DNA of 64,000 bases, from contig NZ_AP017422.1 in assembly GCF_002355595.1 (NCBI RefSeq), positions 6,142,823 to 6,206,822 on the forward strand, written 5' to 3'. Positions 25,507-35,170 of the stretch are shown piece after piece; the first letter of the stretch is position 1; each line of letters begins with the position of its first letter. The stretch is from Filimonas lacunae (GTDB lineage Bacteria; Bacteroidota; Bacteroidia; Chitinophagales; Chitinophagaceae). Made by a program: the position numbers and the translations under genes. Below the pieces are notes generated by a model. The model was given only the letters and a program-made list of their open reading frames with translations, was not told the DNA's origin and did no database searches.

Positions 25507-26514
25507 ATGTCCATAACCATCAAAGGGCTGGCAAGGGAATTAAACCTGTCTGTGTCAACCATTTCCAAAGCTTTAACAGACAGTCACGAAATCAGTAGCG
25601 AAACCAAACAGCGGGTATTAGAACTGGCCCGCAAACTCAACTACAAACCCAATCCATACGCTAGCAGCTTACGCAGACGCCGCAGCAAAACAATAGCCGT
25701 GGTGTTACCCGCTATTGCCGACAGTTTTTTTTCACTGGCTATTAATGGTATTGAAGCGGCGGCATCAGACAAAGACTACCATGTACTCATCTACCTTACA
25801 CACGAAAGCTTTGCCAAAGAAGAAGCCATGCTGGACGATTTTCAACATGGCCGTGTAGATGGCATCTTAATTTCAGTATCGCGTGAAACTGCGCAAAGCA
25901 AACACATTCAGGATGTAATGAACAACGGTATCCCTGTGGTTTTCTTCGACAGGATTATAGAAGAGATTGCCACTACCAAAGTAACTACCAACGATTTTGA
26001 AAGCAGTTATCAGGCAACCAGCCACCTTATTCAACAGGGCTGTAAAAGGCTTTGCTACCTGGGCATTTCAAAAGATCTTTCTATCAGCAACACCCGCATG
26101 GAAGGTTATAAGAAAGCCTTAACGGATAATGGTTTGCCTGTAGAAGAAAGCAATATTCTGTATTGCACCAATGAAGACGAAGCTGATTTTCAGCTAATAA
26201 AAAAAACACTGAAAGGAAAGAAACGACCTGATGGCATAGTGGCGTCTGTAGAAAAACTCACTACGCCTGTGTATGTGGCGTGTGAAGAGCTTGGTTTATC
26301 TATACCAGATGATGTAAAAGTGCTCAGCTTCTCCAACTTATATACCGCCCCTATCTTAAATCCAGCATTGACCACTGTAACACAACCCGCTTTTGAAATG
26401 GGACAGAAAGCCGCGGAGATTTTATTAAAATGCCTGGGTAAGAAAAACAGCAAGCTGGACAATGAAAGCATTGTAATACCTTCTTCCCTTACCATAAGGG
26501 CGTCTACTTTGTAG
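25507..26514 (+). CDS. LacI-family transcriptional regulator
   Basis: 335 residues from the ATG at 25507, chosen because the HTH begins immediately (ITIKGLARELNLSVSTISKAL); 24 extra codons upstream are not LacI-like and contain the likely operator. The hinge region RKLNYKPNPYASSLR is followed by a periplasmic-binding-protein-like sensor domain (KTIAVVLPAIADSFFSLAI, GRVDGILISVS, GIPVVFFDRI, RMEGYKKAL, RPDGIVAS, PALTTVTQPAFEMGQKAAE). It is divergent from the inositol oxygenase/SusCD operon and probably controls it in response to inositol or a downstream sugar acid. Whether it represses or activates cannot be read from the sequence. Confidence 0.92.
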   Translation: MSITIKGLARELNLSVSTISKALTDSHEISSETKQRVLELARKLNYKPNPYASSLRRRRSKTIAVVLPAIADSFFSLAINGIEAAASDKDYHVLIYLTHESFAKEEAMLDDFQHGRVDGILISVSRETAQSKHIQDVMNNGIPVVFFDRIIEEIATTKVTTNDFESSYQATSHLIQQGCKRLCYLGISKDLSISNTRMEGYKKALTDNGLPVEESNILYCTNEDEADFQLIKKTLKGKKRPDGIVASVEKLTTPVYVACEELGLSIPDDVKVLSFSNLYTAPILNPALTTVTQPAFEMGQKAAEILLKCLGKKNSKLDNESIVIPSSLTIRASTL

Positions 26515-26546
26515 TAAACACATTACCATATGCCGGCCAGCCCACG

Positions 26547-27815
26547 TTATTCGTACCGCAAGGCGTTGATGGGGTTTAACCGGGAAGCTTTTACAGCAGG
26601 CCATATACCTGCGCCCAGCCCCACCAGTGTACAAATAACAATGCCTATAATCACCCAGGCCCAGGGTACCACAAAACCAGTTCCCAGGAATAGGGCAAAC
26701 CCATTACCCACCAGCACGCCCAGCACAATACCAAAGAAAGCACCCAGCAGGCTTATAATAGTAGATTCAAATAAAAATTGCTGACGTATGTTTTTACGTT
26801 TACCTCCAATAGCTTTAATAAGCCCTACTTCACGTGTACGCTCACTCACCGCTACCAGCATAATATTCATCAGGCCAATAGCAGCACCAATTAATGTAAT
26901 CAATCCAATAGCGGCGGCTGCACCTTGTATGCTGCTTAATAAGCTGATAAACTTTTCGGCCAGTTTATCACTTTTCTCAATTACGAAATTGTCATCCTCG
27001 GTAGGATGCAGTTTACGGATAGCACGAAAAGTACCTGTAGCTTCATTCACCCCTCCATCCACCAGACGTACATCATTCATGAGCACACCTACTACGTATG
27101 AAGAAGCATTACTACCCACCCGGCGCACGTTATTATAGGTGGTAATCACCACGTTATCCGAACGCATCATAGCGCTGGTTCCCTTGCTTTTCAACACACC
27201 AATAACCCGGTACGGATAAGCTCCTACCTTAATTACTTTATCTACCGCCTTTTCGGGCTTATTGTTAAACAGTTTGTTTGCTACATCTATCCCCAGCAGG
27301 CAAACGTTGTGGCCGGTATACACATCCAGTGGAGTAAAATTGCGGCCAGAGCCTACCGTAAAACCATTTACGGCCAGGTAGTTTTCATCCCCCCCGGTAA
27401 GGCGCACATTGGGGTTGGTTTTGATGTCTTTGTAGTGTACTTCATTACTTCCACGGCCAGCCAACGAAATGCTTACAAGGCCCGGGTAATGGAAATTTTG
27501 TTTGAAAGATTCTGCATCAGCGAGACTGATGGGCTTATCCAGGTTAGATTTTTTTTGCCGCCGTCCGCCCTTCTTCAACTTAACCGATTGATTATTATTG
27601 CCAAAACGGATACGTTCTTTAAAGGCAATGGTAAAGCCATTGGCACCCATGGTAGAAAAGCTCTCCCGCAAGCTGCCATTCATAGCATCAATAGCGGTAA
27701 TAATACCTATTAACGCCATGATACCAAAAGCAATAATAGCAACGGTAATACCGGTTCTCAGCCTATTGCTGCGAACCGTACGAAAAGCCAGTGCAAAAGA
27801 ATCAGAAAGCGTCAT
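26547..27815 (-). CDS. MacB/FtsX-type ABC transporter permease
   Basis: 422 residues: an N-terminal membrane helix (TGITVAIIAFGIMALIGIIT), a large MacB-type periplasmic core domain (about 50-280), then three C-terminal helices of the FtsX domain (GAAAAIGLITLIGAAIGLMN, ERTREVGLIKAIGGKRKNI, AWVIIGIVICTLVGLGAG). Such permeases act with an ATP-binding partner in mechanotransmission, lipoprotein or drug export. No ATPase gene is adjacent; the neighbours are a convergent LacI regulator (32 bp away) and nuoN upstream. The ATPase may be encoded elsewhere. Substrate unknown. Confidence 0.88.
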   Translation of the reverse strand: MTLSDSFALAFRTVRSNRLRTGITVAIIAFGIMALIGIITAIDAMNGSLRESFSTMGANGFTIAFKERIRFGNNNQSVKLKKGGRRQKKSNLDKPISLADAESFKQNFHYPGLVSISLAGRGSNEVHYKDIKTNPNVRLTGGDENYLAVNGFTVGSGRNFTPLDVYTGHNVCLLGIDVANKLFNNKPEKAVDKVIKVGAYPYRVIGVLKSKGTSAMMRSDNVVITTYNNVRRVGSNASSYVVGVLMNDVRLVDGGVNEATGTFRAIRKLHPTEDDNFVIEKSDKLAEKFISLLSSIQGAAAAIGLITLIGAAIGLMNIMLVAVSERTREVGLIKAIGGKRKNIRQQFLFESTIISLLGAFFGIVLGVLVGNGFALFLGTGFVVPWAWVIIGIVICTLVGLGAGIWPAVKASRLNPINALRYE

Positions 27816-27920
27816 ACGCTACACAAGGATATTAGTTTCCCCTTGGTAATAAAGATACACTGCACCGGCCCTTTTTGCACGAAAAAACAGATAAGTGGCC
27901 CTATAAAGGTGTTGAGTGGT

Positions 27921-29312
27921 TTAAAAGTAAAACCAGTTAAGCAAGGCCTGTGGCTGCACCCCAAATAAAATAACGAGGCCGGCTAACGCCACCAGAATTA
28001 CTTTAAATGAACCGGAAACCTCTTCGGTATGTGCCTCTCCTTCCTTAAAATACATCGCCTGTATTACACGGAAATAGTAATAAGCACTTACTGCTGCAAA
28101 TAATACCCCAGCCACCACCATCCAGGTGTAGCTTCCTGTTTTAATAACAGATGCCAGCATGTAGTATTTGGCAAAAAAGCCTGCCGTTAAAGGAATACCT
28201 GCCAGAGACAACAGGAATATAGTAGTAGCGGCTGCCAGTAAAGGATTGGTTTTAGCCAGGCCGTTAAAGCCTTCAAACGTTACATCCTTCATTTTAATCA
28301 GTACCGCAAATATGCCAATAGTAGCCAGACTATAAGCAGCTGAATAAATCAGGATGCCTTCTTTAGCCAGGTCGTTTAAACTAAACACAGCAAACAGCAT
28401 AAAGCCTGCCTGTGCAATGCTGGAATAAGCCAGCATACGCTTTACGCTCTGCTGGAACACAGCTGTTATGTTACCAATAAGCAAAGTAGCTATGATAATA
28501 ATGCTTAACAACATTTTCCAGTCAATAGCATTAGAGGTATCTGCCACACGAGCTTCAAACAACTTAATAAAAGCAACAAAAGCAGCTGCCTTTACAATAG
28601 TAGCCATGAAAGAAGTGAATACAGAAGGAGCGCCATCATACACATCGGGAGTCCAGAAATGGAAAGGGGCAGCGGATACTTTAAAGCACATGGCCACCAG
28701 TAAAAACAGTAAACCGGTCACTTCCAGAAAGGATACACCGCGGTAGCCACCCATAATGGAGCTACGGGGCACTTCCAGCATAAAAGTACCTGTGCCGCCA
28801 TATACCAATGCAATACCCATTAACAGCAAGCCCGTAGAGAACGAACCCATTAAAAAGTATTTCAGTGCCGCTTCATTGCTTTTCAGGTTGCGTTTATCGC
28901 TACCCGTTAAAATGTACAACGGAATAGATAAAATTTCAATACCCAAAAACAGCATCAGCAGGGTATTAAAAGAGGTGAGTATACACACCCCGCACAGCAC
29001 AAAAAATATCAGCGTAAAATGCTCTGCTACATAGGCGCCGGTTTTCTCAATCTCTTTACCACTTAACAGCAAATAGATAAAAGTAGCTGCAATAGCAATA
29101 GAGTTAAAGAACAGGCCAAACCTTGAAAAGCTTAGCATATTATGTGTGTTTATTTTAAAGAAAGCATCGCCATAAGTATCGCACACGTTGGCAGCCAGCA
29201 ACACCAGCAGTCCTAACCCTGCAATAAACTTGTGAGCGCCTTTGTTTTTAAAAAGAACACTGCTGAGCATCATTACAACACCCCATATAGCCGAAAGTAT
29301 AATCGCGTTCAT
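27921..29312 (-). CDS. nuoN: NADH-quinone oxidoreductase subunit N
   Basis: 463 residues, about 14 membrane helices, of the antiporter-like complex I subunit family. Characteristic segments are LGIEILSIPLYILTG, AALKYFLMGSFSTGLLLMG, APFHFWTPDVYDGAPSVFTS and VKRMLAYSSIAQAGFML; the Glu and Lys of the first and last are in the proton-translocation path. It is the last gene of the nuo cluster, 42 bp after nuoM. No clear terminator was found in the 105 bp before the permease gene downstream. Confidence 0.97.
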   Translation of the reverse strand: MNAIILSAIWGVVMMLSSVLFKNKGAHKFIAGLGLLVLLAANVCDTYGDAFFKINTHNMLSFSRFGLFFNSIAIAATFIYLLLSGKEIEKTGAYVAEHFTLIFFVLCGVCILTSFNTLLMLFLGIEILSIPLYILTGSDKRNLKSNEAALKYFLMGSFSTGLLLMGIALVYGGTGTFMLEVPRSSIMGGYRGVSFLEVTGLLFLLVAMCFKVSAAPFHFWTPDVYDGAPSVFTSFMATIVKAAAFVAFIKLFEARVADTSNAIDWKMLLSIIIIATLLIGNITAVFQQSVKRMLAYSSIAQAGFMLFAVFSLNDLAKEGILIYSAAYSLATIGIFAVLIKMKDVTFEGFNGLAKTNPLLAAATTIFLLSLAGIPLTAGFFAKYYMLASVIKTGSYTWMVVAGVLFAAVSAYYYFRVIQAMYFKEGEAHTEEVSGSFKVILVALAGLVILFGVQPQALLNWFYF

Positions 29313-29354
29313 ATTATTCTGTGCAATAAGCTTTTAAATCAAATGAATGTGTGT

Positions 29355-30779
29355 TTAAAATACAGCCTGAACCGTATCATTGGTTAACTGTATCACAGGT
29401 TGCGGGTAAACACCCAGCACAATAATACCTATAGCCAGTAATGCCAGCACCAGTTTTACAGAGATGTTACTATCTGTTGCATTTGCAGCAGCAGGTGCCA
29501 GTTCACCGTAAAATACTTTCTGCACCATACCCAGGGTATACACCGCAGCCAGTATAATACTGATTCCCGCAACAGCAGCTAACCATATATTGTAACGGAA
29601 CAAACCGTTAAACATCATAAACTCGCCCACAAAAGCATTGGTTAGTGGCAGTGCAATATTGGCAAAAGCCATTACCACCAGCAGAATAGCCAATCCAGGC
29701 GCTTTTTGCGCCAACCCGCCCAACTGGCTGAATTTGCGTGTGCCCAGTTGCTGCTCTACCGCATCGGCCACAATCCACAAACCAATTACGTTAATGCCGT
29801 GGTTAAACATCTGCACCATCACACCCTGCAAACCTACCTGCTGGTGTGCGAAAATGGCAGCAGCCATTAAACCGATGTGCCCGATAGAGGAATACGCAAT
29901 TAAGCGCTTAATATCATCCTGCCGAATGGCTATCAGTGAAGCATATAAAATGCCTATTACACAAAACACAATTACCAGGTGATCAAACTTAGCCACCGCA
30001 TCCGGAAACACAGGCAATACCCAGCGAATTACTGCATATAAGCCCATTTTCACCATCACACCACTTAGTATCATAGTAACTGCAGTAGGTGATTGTTCGT
30101 AAGTATCCGGCTGCCAGGTATGGAAAGGAAATATCGGCATCTTAATAGCAAATGCTATAAAGAAGGCCCAGAACAACCAAACCTGTTCTTTCAGAGAAAG
30201 TTTTACATGATAAAACGCCTGTAAAGCAAATGACTGATCTTCTGTTTTACTATGCAGGTAAATAATACCTACCAGCATTAACAGAGAACCCACAAACGTG
30301 TATACAAAGAATTTAAACGTAACAGCAATACGCTTTTCACCACCCCACTGCGAACACAGGAAGTAAGCAGGTATTAAAGCAAATTCCCAGAAGAAGTAAA
30401 AAAGCAAGGCATCAGAAGCCAGGAACACGCCCATTAAACCTGTTTGCAATAACAGCATCAGGCCGTAAAAGCTACCCGGTTTTGCATACTCGTTCTTATA
30501 AGTAGCCCCAAACACTAATGGAAACGCTACAGCTGTTAATGCACAAAGCATTTTAGCCATCCCATCCATTGATAAGGCAAAACGGCTGCCTAATTCTGGT
30601 AACCAGGATGCATCAACAGTGGTTTCAGTTACACGGTGTGTGCATATGCCACCAATAGCAACCACTAAAGTGGCTAATGAAGCAATGAAAGCCCAGGCTT
30701 TAGCCCCTTTTCCATTAGGAATAAAAAAGCTAAGCAAACCGGCAACGGCAGGTATCAATATTAATAAAACAGGGATCAT
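29355..30779 (-). CDS. nuoM: NADH-quinone oxidoreductase subunit M
   Basis: 474 residues, hydrophobic throughout. It carries the antiporter-like core with FFWEFALIPAYFLCSQWGG (conserved Glu), FHTWQPDTYEQSPTAVTMIL and IKRLIAYSSIGHIGLMAA. NuoM is the second of the three proton-pumping antiporter-like subunits of complex I. The nuoL stop and this start abut with no gap, indicating translational coupling. Confidence 0.97.
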   Translation of the reverse strand: MIPVLLILIPAVAGLLSFFIPNGKGAKAWAFIASLATLVVAIGGICTHRVTETTVDASWLPELGSRFALSMDGMAKMLCALTAVAFPLVFGATYKNEYAKPGSFYGLMLLLQTGLMGVFLASDALLFYFFWEFALIPAYFLCSQWGGEKRIAVTFKFFVYTFVGSLLMLVGIIYLHSKTEDQSFALQAFYHVKLSLKEQVWLFWAFFIAFAIKMPIFPFHTWQPDTYEQSPTAVTMILSGVMVKMGLYAVIRWVLPVFPDAVAKFDHLVIVFCVIGILYASLIAIRQDDIKRLIAYSSIGHIGLMAAAIFAHQQVGLQGVMVQMFNHGINVIGLWIVADAVEQQLGTRKFSQLGGLAQKAPGLAILLVVMAFANIALPLTNAFVGEFMMFNGLFRYNIWLAAVAGISIILAAVYTLGMVQKVFYGELAPAAANATDSNISVKLVLALLAIGIIVLGVYPQPVIQLTNDTVQAVF

Positions 30780-32705
30780 TTAAAATATTTTCTGCACGAA
30801 TTGTAAAATAATAGTTTGATTCCAGAACACTAAGAACAATACAACAATCGACAATACAATCACCAGTATGTAGCTGCCTACCAAACCGCTCTGTAACAAG
30901 CGAAGCTGGCGGGAAGCATAGTGAACAAACCTGCCCACACCGTTAACAATACCGTCAATGCCGGATTTTTCAATAATATTCTTCAATACATCCGCCAGTT
31001 TCAGTAAAGGGTTTACTATTACGGCATCGTATATTTCATCTACATACCATTTGTTTTGCAGCACCTTGCCTAAACCAGTAGCCTCTTCCAGCTCCGGCTT
31101 TTTGCTAAAGCGGTTCACGGCAAATAAAATAGCCAGTGCAGCAATAGCTACAGAAACGCCCATCAATAAATACTCTGTGCTATGTTCTATATGATGTGCC
31201 TGTTCTGTGGTAATAGAACCCGATAAGAAGGAATGCAGGTGATGATCTCCCCATAAAATTTCAGGAACTCCCACAGCACCACCTATTACACTGAGTATAG
31301 CCAGTATAATTAAAGGAATGGTCATGGCTTTAGGCGATTCGTGCAAATGATGCTCCTGGTCATGTGTACCACGGAAAGTGCCCAAAAAGGTAGTGGCATA
31401 CAAACGGAACATATAAAAAGCAGTTAACCCGGCAGTAACTACACCAATACCCCAGTAGATAGGGCTATGTGCATAAGCCGCAGCTAATATCTCATCTTTA
31501 GAAAAGAAACCACTGAAAGGAGGTATACCGGAAATGGCCAGACACCCCATCAAAAAGGTAAAATGTGTTACACGCAACTTTTTTCTCAGTCCACCCATTT
31601 TACGAATGTCCTGCTCGTGGTGCATAGCATGAATAACAGAACCAGCCCCCAGGAACAACAGCGCTTTAAAGAAAGCGTGCGTCATTACGTGAAACACGGC
31701 ACCGGTATAAGCACCTACGCCCAAACCTAAAAACATATACCCCAGTTGGCTCACCGTAGAATAAGCCAGTACTTTTTTAATATCGTTTTGCTTAATGGCA
31801 ATCGTCGCTGCAAACAAAGCAGTAGCCAGCCCTATAATAGCCACAATGTGTTGTGTGCAGGGAGCCAGCGAATACAGCACGTTGCTACGCGCAATCATAT
31901 AAATACCTGCGGTAACCATGGTAGCAGCGTGTATTAACGCAGATACCGGGGTTGGGCCTGCCATTGCATCAGGCAACCAGGTATATAAAGGTATCTGTGC
32001 ACTTTTACCTGCTGCACCTACAAACAGTAGCAGCGTAATAGCGCCAATATCCACTTTACTTAACTGGCTTACGCGGGTAAACACCTCACTGTATTCCACA
32101 GTGCCCACCTTAGCCAGTAACCAGAACACCGCCAGCAAAAAGCCTAAGTCACCAATACGGTTCATTACAAACGCTTTCTTGGCAGCATTGCTGTAGTTAT
32201 TATTCTTAAACCAGAAGCCGATTAACAGGTAAGAACACAGACCTACCCCTTCCCATCCAATAAACATGATCACATAGTTGCCACCTAACACCAGCAACAA
32301 CATAGAAAACACGAATAAATTCAGGTAAGCGAAATATCTGCCATAATGTTCGGTAGGCTCATCGTGCATATAAGAAGTAGAATACACATGGATGAGGAAA
32401 CCAATACCTGTAATAATTAACAGGAACAAGCTTGACAAAGCGTCTACCAGGAAGGCAAACTGAATTTTAAAGCTGCTGATATTAATGAAGCTAAACAATA
32501 CAGAAGTAGAAGGATAAGTGCCGGAAGCCAGTTTAGGCGCATGCAGCTGGTTGGCAAACAACATAACCGATACTACAAAAGATGCCAGCAAAGCTCCGCA
32601 ACCGATAACACCTATGGCTGGCTTGCTTAACTGCTTTCTGAAAAGGCCGTTAATTAAAAAACCCAGCAGCGGAAACAATGGTACTAAAAATACTAAGTTG
32701 GTCAC
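30780..32705 (-). CDS. nuoL: NADH-quinone oxidoreductase subunit L
   Basis: 641 residues. Antiporter-like core with FIGWEGVGLCSYLLIGFW, PLYTWLPDAMAGPTPVSALI, HAATMVTAGIYMIARS, IKKVLAYSTVSQLGYMFLG and HAFFKALLFLGAGSVIHAMH. The C-terminal extension after residue 550 should form the lateral amphipathic helix and last membrane helix (SYILVIVLSIVVLFLVFW) that ties the pumping subunits together. It overlaps or abuts its neighbours by only a few bases, so it is part of one transcription unit. Confidence 0.97.
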   Translation of the reverse strand: MTNLVFLVPLFPLLGFLINGLFRKQLSKPAIGVIGCGALLASFVVSVMLFANQLHAPKLASGTYPSTSVLFSFINISSFKIQFAFLVDALSSLFLLIITGIGFLIHVYSTSYMHDEPTEHYGRYFAYLNLFVFSMLLLVLGGNYVIMFIGWEGVGLCSYLLIGFWFKNNNYSNAAKKAFVMNRIGDLGFLLAVFWLLAKVGTVEYSEVFTRVSQLSKVDIGAITLLLFVGAAGKSAQIPLYTWLPDAMAGPTPVSALIHAATMVTAGIYMIARSNVLYSLAPCTQHIVAIIGLATALFAATIAIKQNDIKKVLAYSTVSQLGYMFLGLGVGAYTGAVFHVMTHAFFKALLFLGAGSVIHAMHHEQDIRKMGGLRKKLRVTHFTFLMGCLAISGIPPFSGFFSKDEILAAAYAHSPIYWGIGVVTAGLTAFYMFRLYATTFLGTFRGTHDQEHHLHESPKAMTIPLIILAILSVIGGAVGVPEILWGDHHLHSFLSGSITTEQAHHIEHSTEYLLMGVSVAIAALAILFAVNRFSKKPELEEATGLGKVLQNKWYVDEIYDAVIVNPLLKLADVLKNIIEKSGIDGIVNGVGRFVHYASRQLRLLQSGLVGSYILVIVLSIVVLFLVFWNQTIILQFVQKIF

Positions 32706-32708
32706 TAT

Positions 32709-33044
32709 CTAATTTTTTAACCGGTTCAAAAAGTTCACATCCACAGAATGTACATTACGGTACATCATAACTATAACAGCAAGCCCCACACTTACCTCTG
32801 CTGCTGCCACCACCATTATAAAAAATACAAACAACTGTCCGTCTATACCTGTTGTACTGGTAGCATCGTGCGCAAATGCAGCACCATGATACATTTTGGA
32901 AAAAGCCACCAGCAAAAGATTCACCGCATTCAGCATTAACTCAATACACATGAAAATGATAATGGCATTTCTTCTTACCAGCACACCTACTATTCCTATG
33001 CAAAACAGGCAGGCGGCTAATGTGATATAATATTGAATTGGCAT
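32709..33044 (-). CDS. nuoK: NADH-quinone oxidoreductase subunit K
   Basis: 111 residues with three membrane helices. The second helix contains the conserved Glu in [20 protein letters not shown], and the third helix holds the second conserved Glu in [19 protein letters not shown]. Both are key to the proton path next to the quinone site. Tightly packed between nuoJ (9 bp) and nuoL (3 bp). Confidence 0.96.
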   Translation of the reverse strand: MPIQYYITLAACLFCIGIVGVLVRRNAIIIFMCIELMLNAVNLLLVAFSKMYHGAAFAHDATSTTGIDGQLFVFFIMVVAAAEVSVGLAVIVMMYRNVHSVDVNFLNRLKN

Positions 33045-33053
33045 ATCTATGAA

Positions 33054-33557
33054 TTAATCTTTTTTACCTATTACAACAGCACCCACCATGGCGCTTAAAA
33101 ACAATACGCTGCTTATTTCAAAAGGCACTACATACTCTGTAAACAACACCTTGCCCAGGGTTTGAATCAGGCCAATATTGCCCTCTTTCAATTGAGCAGT
33201 GCGGTTAACCATATCAGCAGAAGAACGCACTACCGATATCATAATCAGAAACAGAATGCCTCCCGACACAATTCCTGCAAACTTCATCCACAGGTTCTTG
33301 CGTGTTTCAATTACCACACTCAGGTTCATTAGCATGATCACAAATAAGAACAATACCATGATGGCCCCGGCATACACAATCAGGTTTACAATGGCCAGAA
33401 ACTGAGCATTCAACAACACATAATGTCCTGAAATAGCAAAGAATACAACAATCAGCCACAATACACTGTGTACAGGGTTTTTACTGGCCAGCACCATAAT
33501 AGCGCCTGTTAATGCTATCGCACTTAAAAACCAGAAAAGAAATTGAATGATACCCAT
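33054..33557 (-). CDS. nuoJ: NADH-quinone oxidoreductase subunit J
   Basis: 167 residues, five predicted membrane helices, with the family segments NPVHSVLWLIVVFFAISGHY and LNAQFLAIVNLIVYAGAIMV followed by LFLFVIMLMNL. NuoJ contributes a pi-bulge helix that links quinone reduction to proton movement. It begins 8 bp after nuoI stops. Confidence 0.96.
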   Translation of the reverse strand: MGIIQFLFWFLSAIALTGAIMVLASKNPVHSVLWLIVVFFAISGHYVLLNAQFLAIVNLIVYAGAIMVLFLFVIMLMNLSVVIETRKNLWMKFAGIVSGGILFLIMISVVRSSADMVNRTAQLKEGNIGLIQTLGKVLFTEYVVPFEISSVLFLSAMVGAVVIGKKD

Positions 33558-33565
33558 TAATGCTA

Positions 33566-34108
33566 CTATTTAATTTGTTTTTGTCCCTTAGCCTGTGCAT
33601 ACGCTTCCGGCTCTGTTACAGGGTTTGGAATCAATAAGTCTTTCTTACCGTAAATCAGTTCCTTCCGGGCAAAACTGGCAGGAGCAACTGTTTCGCTCAG
33701 GTAAATGGCATCTTTGGGACAAGCATCTTCACACAATCCACAGAATATGCAACGTAACATGTTAATTTCATAACGGGCTGCATATTTCTCTTCCCTGTAT
33801 AAATGCTCTTCGCCTTCTTTTCTTTCCGCTGCTTCCATAGTAATGGCTTCAGCAGGGCAGGCTACAGCGCATAAACCACACGCGGTACAGTTTTCACGTC
33901 CTTCTTCATCCCTGTTCAATACATGCAAACCTCTGAACACCGGGCTGAATTCCCTGGTTTCTTCGGGATAACGAATAGTGGGCTTTTTATGAAACATATG
34001 ACTAAAAGTGATAGTCATACCTTTTAATATAGCCGGAAGATATATCTTCTCCAGCAAGTTCATCGGCTTGCGGGATACGGGTTTCGATCTTTGCGTTAAC
34101 AGTTGCAT
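33566..34108 (-). CDS. nuoI: NADH-quinone oxidoreductase subunit I (2 x [4Fe-4S])
   Basis: 180 residues from the ATG at 34108 (MQLLTQRSKPVSR). The frame is open upstream into nuoH, but the extra residues are an out-of-frame copy of nuoH and do not fit the family. It has an amphipathic N-terminal helix region (LEKIYLPAILKGMTITFSHM) and two ferredoxin motifs, CTACGLCAVACP and CIFCGLCEDACP, which bind clusters N6a and N6b on the path from NuoG to NuoB. It starts 8 bp past nuoH. Confidence 0.96.
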   Translation of the reverse strand: MQLLTQRSKPVSRKPMNLLEKIYLPAILKGMTITFSHMFHKKPTIRYPEETREFSPVFRGLHVLNRDEEGRENCTACGLCAVACPAEAITMEAAERKEGEEHLYREEKYAARYEINMLRCIFCGLCEDACPKDAIYLSETVAPASFARKELIYGKKDLLIPNPVTEPEAYAQAKGQKQIK

Positions 34109-34116
34109 AATTAATT

Positions 34117-35160
34117 TTATTGTCTTGACAATACAACAACAGCAGTAACCAACATATTCACTAATGCCAAAGGAATTAACCCTTTCCAGCCCAGGTTCAT
34201 CAACTGGTCGTAACGGAAACGGGGCAATGTCCACCTGATCCACATAAACACGAAAATAAATATCAGTGTTTTAGCCATTAAGGATACCACACCTAACACT
34301 GCCATCAGTTGTGGATCAAATTTACTTTCATTCACAAACGGTATATCATAACCACCAAAGAATAAAGTGGCCATAATTACACTACTGATGAACATGTTAA
34401 TATATTCTGCAAACAGGAAAAAGCCCAGCTTCATAGAAGAGTATTCCTGGTGATAACCCATGTTCAATTCACTTTCTGCTTCTGATAAGTCAAAAGGTGC
34501 ACGGTTACATTCTGCCAGCGCACACACGAAGAAGATAAGGAAACCTACCGGTTGATATACAATATTCCACCAATGACCATTGATCTGTTGCTCAGCAATT
34601 GTTTTTAAACTCAGTGAGCCGGTAATCATTAACAGGGCAATTAAAGAAATACCCATAGCCAGTTCATAGCTAATCACCTGGCTGGCGCCACGCAGGGCAG
34701 CCATCAGAGAAAACTTGTTGTTACTGGCCCAGCCACCGATCATAATACCATACACACCCATGCTTACCACACCAAACACATACAGGATACCGATATTAAT
34801 ATCAGCTACCTGCAGGTCAATAGCACGACCGGCAATTTTTATCTGGCTACCCCAGGGCACAACAGCACAAGTCATCATAGCTGTTAACATGGCCAGCGAA
34901 GGACCCAGGATAAATAAAAACTTATTAGAGCTATTAGGAATGATCTCTTCTTTAAAAAACAATTTCAAACCATCTGCCAACGGCTGCAGCAAACCAAACG
35001 GACCGGCCCTGTTAGGTCCAACCCTGTCTTGCATCCAGGCAGCCACCTTACGCTCGCCGTAAGTAGCATACATGGCCACCACCAGTGAAATGCTGATGAT
35101 TATGGCAATCAATACCAGTTTTTCTATTAGTAAAGCCCAGTCAAAAACAAGTAAGTTCAT
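34117..35160 (-). CDS. nuoH: NADH-quinone oxidoreductase subunit H
   Basis: 347 residues with eight membrane helices. Family motifs: YGERKVAAWMQDRVGPNRAG, PFGLLQPLADGLKLFFKEEI, ALAECNRAPFDLSEAESEL, and RYDQLMNLGWKGLIPLAL. The Glu-rich loop in the third motif forms part of the E-channel and quinone chamber. It starts 10 bp after nuoG ends. Confidence 0.97.
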   Translation of the reverse strand: MNLLVFDWALLIEKLVLIAIIISISLVVAMYATYGERKVAAWMQDRVGPNRAGPFGLLQPLADGLKLFFKEEIIPNSSNKFLFILGPSLAMLTAMMTCAVVPWGSQIKIAGRAIDLQVADINIGILYVFGVVSMGVYGIMIGGWASNNKFSLMAALRGASQVISYELAMGISLIALLMITGSLSLKTIAEQQINGHWWNIVYQPVGFLIFFVCALAECNRAPFDLSEAESELNMGYHQEYSSMKLGFFLFAEYINMFISSVIMATLFFGGYDIPFVNESKFDPQLMAVLGVVSLMAKTLIFIFVFMWIRWTLPRFRYDQLMNLGWKGLIPLALVNMLVTAVVVLSRQ

Positions 35161-35170
35161 CGGAATGTGG

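Noticed and set aside
33566-34243. Longer NuoI start with a CCCC stretch
   Set aside because: The extra 45 residues are an out-of-frame reading of the nuoH end; the ATG at 34108 fits the family.
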